Part shown: piece by piece, positions 45,361 to 53,068 of the stretch | How positions within the stretch are numbered: the stretch's first letter is position 1 | Layout of the letters: every line of letters starts with the position of its first letter | NCBI GenBank assembly: GCA_964609025.1 | Contig: CAZSQM010000005.1 | Coordinates: 1-64,000 of the forward strand | Direction of reading: 5' to 3' | Length of the DNA stretch: 64,000 bases | Origin: SIG307 sp964609025 | GTDB taxonomy: Bacteria > Bacillota > Clostridia > Lachnospirales > Lachnospiraceae | Translations under genes and position numbers: made by a program | Notes under the pieces: generated by a model | The model's input: the letters and a program-made list of their open reading frames with translations, nothing else | What the model was told of the DNA's origin: nothing | Database searches by the model: none

Positions 45361-46287
45361 TCAGTCGAAGAAATAATACGGTCGAAAATCACTTCGCCAA
45401 GTCCAGCCTTCACCATCGATCAACTCGCCTGTAAACATCTTACTAATCGCATAGGTTTTCGGCAATTCCGCTTCTGCCACACGATACTTCCCAGTTTCTT
45501 TATTATTCCATTCTTTCCTCTCAAAATAAAAGCTCATATTATCCCACATCCAATTATTTTCTATTCGTTCCGCAGGCAGTCTCATCGGCTGCGTAGTTTC
45601 GGAATGATACTGTAACATCGTTTCGTTATTCGGGTAAAACTTATATTCCTGCTCCGCAATCCAATACAGCTTATTCCCGTACTGGTAAACATACATTCCC
45701 ACATCCGGTCTGTAAACGCGCAGATATCCGTCTTTTACAATCGGCTCAAGGTCGGTTCCCGTAACATCCGGCTCACAAAATTTTTCCGGATTTGCATAGA
45801 ACAGTTCCTCTCCGTTAAAATAGATGCCGGTTCGGTACGCCTGCCGCGTTTTCCTGCATTTCAACAAAATCTCATAGCAGGCTCCCTGAAAATCTTTCTT
45901 CGGAAAGCTTGCCGTAAAGCCGGATTCGGAATAGTCATAATGATCGGAAAAATACTGATTCACATCTTCTCTGACATAATATTTCATCTTTGCAAAATAA
46001 CTTTTTTCTTTTGCTGCGTCATAGAGTACAAGCTCATACTTTTCGGCTTCCGCATCTCCCTCTATTGCAAATGCCCAGCCGGTCAATTCAATCCGATTAT
46101 CCTGCTCCTCAATCTGCTCTATCTGATAAATGCAGGAAAAATCATCCTCAATCATCTTAAAATCTTCCTCGTGCTGCTTTATCAAAAAAGCATAGCCGCC
46201 CCATATGGTAGCCAACAATAGCACGCAAACCGCCAAACGCATCAGGGTACGCCTTTTTTCGATTTTATTCTTTTCTTTTTTCTCCAT
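45361..46287 (-). CDS. Membrane-anchored protein of the polysaccharide operon, unrecognised
   Basis: A 308-residue protein with a basic N-terminus, one membrane helix at about residues 15-35 (VCVLLLATIWGGYAFLI) and an external domain of about 265 residues. The domain begins with a beta-rich module (RIELTGWAFAIEG ... YELVLYD) that resembles carbohydrate-binding or glycan-modification folds seen near other polysaccharide genes. GGAGG precedes the ATG at 46287. No catalytic motif is evident. A role in assembly or anchoring of the polymer is only a guess. Confidence 0.65.
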   Translation of the reverse strand: MEKKEKNKIEKRRTLMRLAVCVLLLATIWGGYAFLIKQHEEDFKMIEDDFSCIYQIEQIEEQDNRIELTGWAFAIEGDAEAEKYELVLYDAAKEKSYFAKMKYYVREDVNQYFSDHYDYSESGFTASFPKKDFQGACYEILLKCRKTRQAYRTGIYFNGEELFYANPEKFCEPDVTGTDLEPIVKDGYLRVYRPDVGMYVYQYGNKLYWIAEQEYKFYPNNETMLQYHSETTQPMRLPAERIENNWMWDNMSFYFERKEWNNKETGKYRVAEAELPKTYAISKMFTGELIDGEGWTWRSDFRPYYFFD

Positions 46288-46394
46288 GCCATCCCTCCTG
46301 CATGCTCTTTCTTTCAAACCATGTCACCGGTCCTACCAGAGATTCTCCCAGACCCTATCTTTCAAAGTTCCGGTACTTCGTCCTTTGGACCCTA

Positions 46395-46448
46395 TCATTT
46401 CCGTTTTTCAAACATGATGCCAGGAGAAACTACGACTTTTATCTTCAT
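46395..46448 (-). CDS. Possible 17-codon peptide
   Basis: An ATG at 46448 with AGGAGG directly upstream opens MKIKVVVSPGIMFEKRK and a TGA, in the 208-base gap between the chain-length regulator and the anchored protein. The ribosome site is better than that of many real genes here, but so short a frame may be a decayed start of a lost gene. Confidence 0.3.
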   Translation of the reverse strand: MKIKVVVSPGIMFEKRK

Positions 46449-46495
46449 TCCTCCTGCGAAACCTCTCTTTTTCTGTTTTCTCAAGGCTACTTTTT

Positions 46496-47920
46496 TTACA
46501 GCACCGCATCCGTTTCTGTCAGCACTACTGCTGTCAGCGGCTTCTTTAAGCTTTTTAACTGCTCTTTCATCTGATATACGGTTTCTTTCTTCGTATACTC
46601 CTGCTTTACCGCCAACACCACCGCGTCTGCCTGTAAAACCGCTTCAATGGCTTCTGCCGCAAGCAGCGGATTCCCGGCTGCAAGGAAGCGTACACCGGTC
46701 ATGTTCTTTACGTTCTGCATGGACGACGCCAGCGCCTCCAGCTCCTCTTTCGGCAAATCCCCCACCAATGTAAGCGTCGGCTCCGCCGTATCACAAGAGA
46801 GCTTTGCCGCCTCTCCGATTTGTTTCGCCGCCGCACAAAGCCTTGCCTCATATTCTCCCGCCTTTACATCGCCTAAGAACCACCGGGAAAGCAAACGGTC
46901 AACCCAACAAAATCTCCGCTTTCTATAAGAACGCGGCAGTTCGCCCACAAACAGACCCCAGCCGGTAAATTCATCCCTGCCCTGTACCTTCTTGGACAGA
47001 AGATACCCCAAACCGTAAAACAACACAATCAGAAAAACGATTATCGCTCCGGTCAAAACCGCCGTTTTGATTCCTTCCTTCACCGCGTCCGACTTTTTGA
47101 TGAGCGGCAGCGTGATTTTTAAGCCATCCCGTTCCCATTCCAGACGCGCAAACTGCTTTTCCGCAAGAGAGGTATTTAACTCCTCGACGGTCTGGAGGTT
47201 GTCCTTCTGCAGCTGCTCTAACTCATAGTTAATCTGGGAATATACCGAATTGTTTGTCACTAGCAGCTTGTACTCACCGACGCTCTCCAGAATCTCTGCC
47301 TGCTTCGCCCGCATTCCTTCTTCGATAAGCGTTAAAAGCTCTCTGCACGCCTCCTCGGACGCACCGCGCACGGTAAAATGGAGCAGATAGTTTTCCGCAT
47401 CCGCATAAGCCGAAAGCACCTCCTGCAGATAGCGTATTTCCAACTCCGTGCCAAGCCTCTCAATCACATACTGATACAACTCGCCGTTAGTGATGTATGT
47501 GCTATATACCCGTACAATCTGATTCGCAATATTTTGATTCTGGTAAGACATGTCCGGCATAATCTGCCAGTCCGTTTCAATATAGAAATCAACGGAACCC
47601 TTCCATTCATTGTACGGGTCAATCTCCATCAGAACGGAGTTCTGATTGTACTCCTCCTGCTGACGGATTGAAGTATGAATCGTGTCGATTTCCTTCTCAA
47701 TGGCAGTTCCCTTTTGCTGATACACGGCAAGCTCGCCCAAATACTCGGTCTGACGTGCCGCGATAACCTCCGGGTCGGAAAGCTTTACAAGTTCCACAGT
47801 GCACCTTGTTCCGCCGACCACTACGGCACCTATGATACCTGCCGCCACCGCAACACGCCAATTTTTTAATGCTTTATATAGTAAACGCTTTAAGTTGATT
47901 TCCTTTTCCTGCTCGTTCAT
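46496..47920 (-). CDS. Wzz-type chain-length regulator with degenerate kinase-like C-terminus
   Basis: A 474-residue membrane protein. TM1 is at about 20-42, a long coiled external region to about 300, and TM2 at about 305-330, the Wzz/CapA topology. After TM2 a cytoplasmic domain of about 145 residues resembles the latter half of a BY-kinase (tyrosine kinase) but has no Walker A motif and no Tyr-rich tail. It is the first gene of the operon and would set polymer length or act as a co-polymerase. GGAGG lies before the ATG at 47920. No separate CpsD-type kinase is seen in the window. Confidence 0.82.
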   Translation of the reverse strand: MNEQEKEINLKRLLYKALKNWRVAVAAGIIGAVVVGGTRCTVELVKLSDPEVIAARQTEYLGELAVYQQKGTAIEKEIDTIHTSIRQQEEYNQNSVLMEIDPYNEWKGSVDFYIETDWQIMPDMSYQNQNIANQIVRVYSTYITNGELYQYVIERLGTELEIRYLQEVLSAYADAENYLLHFTVRGASEEACRELLTLIEEGMRAKQAEILESVGEYKLLVTNNSVYSQINYELEQLQKDNLQTVEELNTSLAEKQFARLEWERDGLKITLPLIKKSDAVKEGIKTAVLTGAIIVFLIVLFYGLGYLLSKKVQGRDEFTGWGLFVGELPRSYRKRRFCWVDRLLSRWFLGDVKAGEYEARLCAAAKQIGEAAKLSCDTAEPTLTLVGDLPKEELEALASSMQNVKNMTGVRFLAAGNPLLAAEAIEAVLQADAVVLAVKQEYTKKETVYQMKEQLKSLKKPLTAVVLTETDAVL

Positions 47921-47968
47921 AACTTCCTCCATTGCTTTCCTGTAAAAAGGCATAAAAACCCACTTGCT

Positions 47969-47997
47969 ATCATAGCACATTTTACAATAGAAAGCAA
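47969..47997 (-). promoter_or_regulatory. Promoter of the polysaccharide operon
   Basis: TTGCTT (47997-47992), 17 bases, TATGAT (47974-47969) on the minus strand with a TGC extended -10, 49 bases before the first start codon. Apart from a small hairpin-free leader, no other feature was found. Confidence 0.8.
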
Positions 47998-48047
47998 TGG
48001 ATTTTTTAGGGAGGGAAGCTACTTATGATGCATAACCGTACGACAAG

Positions 48048-48095
48048 AAAGGGCTGCGCACCTATGATTTTCAACCATAAATGCGGCAGCCCTTT
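48048..48095 (-). terminator. Terminator after the Rpn-like gene
   Basis: AAAGGGCTGC (48048-48057) pairs with GCAGCCCTTT (48086-48095) over a 28-base loop. It follows the Rpn-like gene and insulates the polysaccharide operon promoter. Confidence 0.75.
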
Positions 48096-48151
48096 ATTTA
48101 AAAAACAGTGCTCTTGTTCATACTTTAACGAACACACGCAAACATACCTAT

Positions 48152-49027
48152 TTAACTGTCCTGCTGCGGCTTAAAGTTCTCCTTCAAACTGTTGTATAGC
48201 GGAAGAATCGCTTCTTCCGTTTCCTCCAGTTCATCCGCTATCTGCGCAACGGACTTTCCTTTTGCCAGCTTCTTCTCAATCATGGAAAGAAGCTTTTGCT
48301 GTTCGCCTCTGGATTCCGCAAATTTTTCCCGTTCCTCTATCCGTTCCTTCATCAATTCTTCTAATGCTTCACACATATCGCTCACCTTAAACCTTTCCTC
48401 GTTGGCACGAACAATGATGTTCATCACCGCACGATACAACTTATTTGTCTGATGCTTTCCGTAATCCCAAAGTAACCGCTCCGCCGCTTCCTTCTCCTTT
48501 AAATCGTTCGTCAGATTTCTCAACCATAAATTTACTTCATTCGACAGCTTTTTCGTTACAATCAGTTGGATTTTGAACAGCGTATCCGAAATATAGTATA
48601 TTCCTTTTTCCTTCTCTTCAATTACGCGATACTGCTTCTGTTTCAAATACCGAATCAGTTCCCGAGGATAATGACTACACACAAAGGATATGGTAAGTTC
48701 TTCTGCTTTAATTTTATCAATCTCACCGGTATCGGACTTGTAAAAGCAAGTATACCCATATACTTTGTAAAAATCGTCAATACTCAGATAATCCTCCGGA
48801 CTCTTGTACTCTATAATATTATAGGTACGAAAAATACGCCCGATATTCTTCCTTATCTGTCGTTCTTTATTCTTCTTGATGATAAGCACATCAAGCTGCA
48901 TCGGTTTTGAGCTTAACATATGCTCGCTTTCAAACTCCAAATACTCTGCCTCCTCTGACAGTTCAATTTGAAGCCCTGCATAAAATGCAGGATGCCACTG
49001 TAACATCTTTTCTTTTTCTTCTTCCAT
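48152..49027 (-). CDS. Rpn-like PD-(D/E)XK nuclease family protein
   Basis: A 291-residue protein of a Lachnospiraceae type often misnamed in databases. The nuclease core is visible: Asp46 in QLDVLIIKK and Glu73-x-Lys75 in IIEYKSPEDY. The C-terminal half is helical with an acidic/basic coiled coil (ELMKERIEEREKF, then SMIEKKLAKGKSVAQIADELEETEE). The ATG at 49027 has AAGGAGG at good spacing. The same frame is open 54 codons further up, inside the leader, but no start signal supports it. Cellular role unknown. Confidence 0.72.
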   Translation of the reverse strand: MEEEKEKMLQWHPAFYAGLQIELSEEAEYLEFESEHMLSSKPMQLDVLIIKKNKERQIRKNIGRIFRTYNIIEYKSPEDYLSIDDFYKVYGYTCFYKSDTGEIDKIKAEELTISFVCSHYPRELIRYLKQKQYRVIEEKEKGIYYISDTLFKIQLIVTKKLSNEVNLWLRNLTNDLKEKEAAERLLWDYGKHQTNKLYRAVMNIIVRANEERFKVSDMCEALEELMKERIEEREKFAESRGEQQKLLSMIEKKLAKGKSVAQIADELEETEEAILPLYNSLKENFKPQQDS

Positions 49028-49218
49028 GTAACCTCCTTCTGTAATTATCAGGAGCTTACATTTTTTAGAAAACTCCTGCTTAACTAAGTGAATCAAAAGC
49101 ATGAATTTTCCAAAGAAACAGTCCGTCGCCTCACTGACACGACCACTGCCGATATAGAATTCAGAACGCATAAGTTGAAATCTCTGCATCAGAAAAAAAG
49201 AAAATATGCTTTGCTTTT

Positions 49219-49247
49219 AAAATAACATGTTTCCGAAAAAAAAGCAA
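49219..49247 (-). promoter_or_regulatory. Promoter of the Rpn-like gene
   Basis: TTGCTT (49247-49242), 17 bases, TATTTT (49224-49219). It leaves an untranslated leader of about 190 bases before the ATG at 49027. Confidence 0.55.
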
Positions 49248-49307
49248 GAAAATTCTCCTTCGCAAACTGTGCAACATAACTCATTCATCCTTTGCAACCC
49301 TTTCCCT

Positions 49308-51194
49308 TTATTTCCCCTTCGGCACCTTGTATGTCGGCACAATTTTTTGTACCATACTCCTTACTTCGCCGGTTTCCTCGTAAACGGCGTCCTTTAAGAC
49401 GGCAAGGCTTTCAAAGAACTCCTCGTCCTCCATTTCAATCGGCTTTGCCACCGAAATACGGTCATTGGCCGTCTTTTCCAGGCCTTCCTCCGCCATCAGG
49501 CGCTCTTCGTAGAGCTTTTCGCCCGGACGAAGCCCGGTGAACTCAATCATAATATCCTCGTTGGGCGTATAACCGGAAAGGCGAATCAGGTTCTTTGCCA
49601 GGTCCACAATCTTTACCGGCTCTCCCATGTCAAGCACAAAGATTTCGCCGCCCTTTGCAAAGGCGCCTGCCTCCAGCACAAGGGAAACCGCCTCCGGTAT
49701 CGTCATAAAGTAGCGGATAATGTCAGGGTGCGTCACCGTGACCGGTCCGCCCTCCTTAATCTGCTGCTTAAAGAGCGGAATTACGCTGCCGTTGCTGCCG
49801 AGAACGTTGCCGAAACGCACCGCTACATACTCCGTTTCCGAGCGGCGGTTATACGCCTGTACAATCATTTCGCAGATACGCTTGCTGGCACCCATAATAT
49901 TCGTCGGGTTGACCGCCTTGTCGGTGGAAATCAGCACAAAACGCTCCACGCCGTAACGGTCTGCCGCCTGTACGGTCTTTAACGTACCGAATACATTGTT
50001 TTTGATTGCCTCGTTAGGACTGTCCTCCATAAGCGGTACATGCTTATGCGCCGCCGCGTGGAACACAATGTTCGGAAGGTACTGCTCGAAAATAGCATTC
50101 ATCCGGTTTGTATTCCGGACGGAAGCAATCAGCACCACAAGGTTCAGCTTCGGGTACTTTCTCTTTAATTCCTGCTGTATCTCATAGGCATTATTCTCAT
50201 AGATATCCACAATGACAAGCTGCTTCGGCTTTGCCGCCGCAATCTGTCTGCAAAGCTCGCTGCCGATCGAGCCGCCGCCGCCCGTCACCAGCACGACCTG
50301 ATCTCCGAGATAGCCGGTAATGGCGGATAAATCTACCGTAACCGGTTCCCTGCCGAGCAAATCCTCGATTTCCACATGACGCAGGCTGCTGACCCGGACT
50401 TCTTTATTGACAAGCTGGTACACGCCGGGAAGCGTTTTTAATTCACAGCCGGTTTCGTTGCAAAGCTTCGCAATCTCCGCAATCTTTTTTCTTGATACGG
50501 ACGGCATCGCAATGATGATTTCATCAATCTGATACTGCTTTGCCGCAGACAGAATACATTCTCTTCCGCCGATAATGCGGCAGCCCTGTATCATTCTGCC
50601 CTTTAATTCCGCGTCATCGTCAATGACGCATTCCACATGCTTGTGAAGGTGGTCGCTGGTTTTCAACTCACGAATCAGCACATCCGCCGCAGCGCCGGCG
50701 CCCACTACCATCACACGGGAAACCTCCGCCCCTCTTTGTCTGTCCAACAGCTTCTTTTTCATACGTCTGACAAGACGGTAGGCAAAACGCGTCATAACCG
50801 TAATGCATGCCAGCACTCCCGCATATAAAAACCAGTAGCTGCGCGGCATCCGAAGCCCCGCAAGACTCATTCCGATGAGCTGGAGCAACGTGACAACAAG
50901 CACCGCCATCACAATCTGCTGTAATTCATACAGCCCCGCATAGCGCCAGACGCTGTGATAAAGTCGGAAAAACCAAAACGCCACAAGTACCGTCAGAATA
51001 TTCGGCAATAAGGTCTGCCATACATTTTCCAGATACGGTTCCTGAATTTTTTCAAACGAAAGGTCAAAACGCAGCATAAGTCCCAATACGGAAGCCGCAA
51101 CAACCGCAGCCGCATCTAAAATCAGCAGAAAAATCTGCCGCAGCACCAACTCCTTATCAGGAACCCGGTTACCCATCATTCGCTTTCCCATCAT
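49308..51194 (-). CDS. CapD-like UDP-sugar 4,6-dehydratase, membrane-bound
   Basis: A 628-residue protein. The N-terminus has four helices (about 10-120). A CoA-binding-like domain (VMVVGAGAAADVLIREL) follows, then the extended SDR domain with VLVTGGGGSIGSEL for NAD and the CapD/WbpM-type catalytic segment STDKAVNPTNIMGASKR. It converts UDP-GlcNAc or similar to a 4-keto-6-deoxy sugar. With the reductase and PglC-like enzyme of the operon it could make the initiating sugar. It has its own promoter and sits as a separate transcript. GAGGG precedes the ATG. Confidence 0.9.
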   Translation of the reverse strand: MMGKRMMGNRVPDKELVLRQIFLLILDAAAVVAASVLGLMLRFDLSFEKIQEPYLENVWQTLLPNILTVLVAFWFFRLYHSVWRYAGLYELQQIVMAVLVVTLLQLIGMSLAGLRMPRSYWFLYAGVLACITVMTRFAYRLVRRMKKKLLDRQRGAEVSRVMVVGAGAAADVLIRELKTSDHLHKHVECVIDDDAELKGRMIQGCRIIGGRECILSAAKQYQIDEIIIAMPSVSRKKIAEIAKLCNETGCELKTLPGVYQLVNKEVRVSSLRHVEIEDLLGREPVTVDLSAITGYLGDQVVLVTGGGGSIGSELCRQIAAAKPKQLVIVDIYENNAYEIQQELKRKYPKLNLVVLIASVRNTNRMNAIFEQYLPNIVFHAAAHKHVPLMEDSPNEAIKNNVFGTLKTVQAADRYGVERFVLISTDKAVNPTNIMGASKRICEMIVQAYNRRSETEYVAVRFGNVLGSNGSVIPLFKQQIKEGGPVTVTHPDIIRYFMTIPEAVSLVLEAGAFAKGGEIFVLDMGEPVKIVDLAKNLIRLSGYTPNEDIMIEFTGLRPGEKLYEERLMAEEGLEKTANDRISVAKPIEMEDEEFFESLAVLKDAVYEETGEVRSMVQKIVPTYKVPKGK

Positions 51195-51255
51195 CCATTT
51201 CCCTCTTTTGCTTTCTTACTTTTCTCTTTTCATACCGAAAAATCAAATTATTTTC

Positions 51256-51284
51256 ATCATAGCACCTTATATTAAAAAAGACAA
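51256..51284 (-). promoter_or_regulatory. Promoter of the CapD-like gene
   Basis: TTGTCT (51284-51279), 17 bases, TATGAT (51261-51256) on the minus strand with the same GTGC-TATGAT form as the polysaccharide operon promoter. Confidence 0.75.
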
Positions 51285-51295
51285 GCGGGAAAAAT

Positions 51296-51898
51296 TTACT
51301 CTGTCAGACCGGAATGCGTACCGCAGCTTCCGCAGGCCCCGCAGCCGCCGCACCCCTGCGCTACCTGATTTCCCGCTGCGTCAAAGGCATAGACTGCCAT
51401 ATTCCCACCGTCTTCCAGGTAGTCGCCTACCGTAGTTAACAGGCATACCGCCTGTGCCGCAATGCCTTCGCCCCTTCCGGTAAAGCCAAGACCTTCTTCC
51501 GTTGTTGCCTTGACATTCACCTGATTTTGCGCAATTCCGAGTGCTTCCGCTATGTTGGTACGCATTTCGGCAATGTACGGAGCAAGCTTCGGACGCTGCG
51601 CGATAATCGTAGCGTCAATATTGCCGATCAGGTAATGCTCCTCCGCAAGCAAGTCCGCCACTCTTTTCAAGAGCACCATACTGGATATCCCGTCGTACTC
51701 CGGGGCGCTGTCCGGGAAATGCCTGCCGATGTCGCCAAGCGCCGCCGCCCCGAGCAGTGCGTCCATAATCGCATGCAGCAGGACGTCCGCGTCGGAATGT
51801 CCTAGCAGCCCCTTTTCGTAAGGAATCGCAACTCCTCCGAGAATAAGTGTGCGGTTTTCCGTCAAACGATGTACATCATAACCTGTTCCGATTCTCAT
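51296..51898 (-). CDS. ispF: 2-C-methyl-D-erythritol 2,4-cyclodiphosphate synthase with Cys-rich tail
   Basis: A 200-residue enzyme of the MEP isoprenoid pathway; it cyclises CDP-ME 2-phosphate. Residues 1-158 are a standard IspF: Asp8 and His10 in GYDVH, His42 in DVLLHA, and FTGRGEGIAAQAV. Usual length is about 160; here about 40 more residues follow, ending in CGGCGACGSCG with Cys183, 186, 189 and 192, a C-x2-C-x2-C-x2-C pattern. AAGGAGG lies 6 bases before the ATG at 51898, which overlaps mutY by 23 bases. No IspD or IspG is in the window. The tail's role is unknown; metal binding is a guess. Confidence 0.93.
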   Translation of the reverse strand: MRIGTGYDVHRLTENRTLILGGVAIPYEKGLLGHSDADVLLHAIMDALLGAAALGDIGRHFPDSAPEYDGISSMVLLKRVADLLAEEHYLIGNIDATIIAQRPKLAPYIAEMRTNIAEALGIAQNQVNVKATTEEGLGFTGRGEGIAAQAVCLLTTVGDYLEDGGNMAVYAFDAAGNQVAQGCGGCGACGSCGTHSGLTE

Positions 51899-53045
51899 CA
51901 TAAACCTCCTTATAGTATGCCTCGAATGCCGACGGCATCGGGTACTTTTTCTGCATTTCTTCCGGGCTTGCAAAGAGCCATTCGTCCGTTTGCACCAACT
52001 CTTTTTCCCCGGTCAGCCTGCGCATCATTTGAATGAACCGTTCCTGCGCTTTTTCGCCGGCATCTTCCGCTTCTATCCAAATTCCCTCCATGTGCCACTC
52101 CACATGAGAGAAAATATGCTTTGCTTTTTTACGCTTCTTTACCTCCGCGGTCTTTTCCAACTCCGGCAGAGCAGTCATAAGCGGAGAAGCCGGTCGTTCC
52201 TCCCCCGCAGGCGTCCCGCTTTCGGTTAAGAAGTTCGGAAACTCCCACATGCCCGCAAGCAGACCTTTCTTTTCTCTGCGGTGCAGTAAAAACTTTCCGC
52301 CGCAGGAAATCAAACAAACCATGCGTTTCTCAATGCGCCGTTCCTTCTTTGCAGACTTTACCGGCAGTTCCGTTTCCCGTCCCGCATGAAACGCCCTGCA
52401 CAAATGCATCACCGGACACCGGTCGCATAAAGGCTTCCCGTTCGGCAGGCAGACGGTTGCTCCAAGTTCCATCAAAGACTGGTTGAAATCCCCTGACCGC
52501 GCCGGTAATATCATTGTTAAATCTTCTTTTAATTTCTGTTTTGTCTGCTCTTTTGCAATATCTTCTTCCTTGCAGGCAATCCGGCTCATGACCCGCAGAA
52601 CATTTCCGTCCACCGCAGGATAAGGCAGTCCGAACGCAATAGAGGCGATTGCCCCCGCCGTATAATCTCCGATGCCGGGCAGCGCGCGCAGCTTTTCATA
52701 ATCCGCAGGCATTTCTCCGCCGTACTGCTCCGTGATGATACGCGCCGCCTTCTGCATATTGCGGACGCGGTTATAATAACCTAAGCCCTCCCACAGCTTC
52801 AGCAATTCTTCTTCCTCCGCGGCCGCTAACGCCGTGATGTCCGGTAAATGCGTCAAAAAGCGGTCATAGTATCCCCTGACCGCCTCGACTCTCGTCTGCT
52901 GAAGCATAATTTCCGACACCCAGACATGATACGGGGTCGGCTCCTCCCGCCACGGCAATATCCGCCTGTTATAATCGTACCACTGCAAAAGATACGGTAC
53001 CGTTTCGGCATAAATTTTCCTCTGTTCCTGTCTTTCCAAAACCAC
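51876..53045 (-). CDS. mutY: A/G-specific adenine DNA glycosylase
   Basis: A 389-residue base-excision repair enzyme removing adenine opposite 8-oxoguanine. The HhH region LPGIGDYTAGAIASIA, catalytic Asp in PAVDGNVLRV, and the Fe-S motif CLPNGKPLCDRCPVMHLC (four Cys) are all present. The C-terminal part is the NUDIX-like lesion-recognition domain. The start is uncertain: a GTG at 53045 is very close to the AGGAG; the TTG two codons on has better spacing. It overlaps ispF. Confidence 0.94.
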   Translation of the reverse strand: MVLERQEQRKIYAETVPYLLQWYDYNRRILPWREEPTPYHVWVSEIMLQQTRVEAVRGYYDRFLTHLPDITALAAAEEEELLKLWEGLGYYNRVRNMQKAARIITEQYGGEMPADYEKLRALPGIGDYTAGAIASIAFGLPYPAVDGNVLRVMSRIACKEEDIAKEQTKQKLKEDLTMILPARSGDFNQSLMELGATVCLPNGKPLCDRCPVMHLCRAFHAGRETELPVKSAKKERRIEKRMVCLISCGGKFLLHRREKKGLLAGMWEFPNFLTESGTPAGEERPASPLMTALPELEKTAEVKKRKKAKHIFSHVEWHMEGIWIEAEDAGEKAQERFIQMMRRLTGEKELVQTDEWLFASPEEMQKKYPMPSAFEAYYKEVYDENRNRL

Positions 53046-53068
53046 CGCTCCTATTCTTTCTTACAGAA

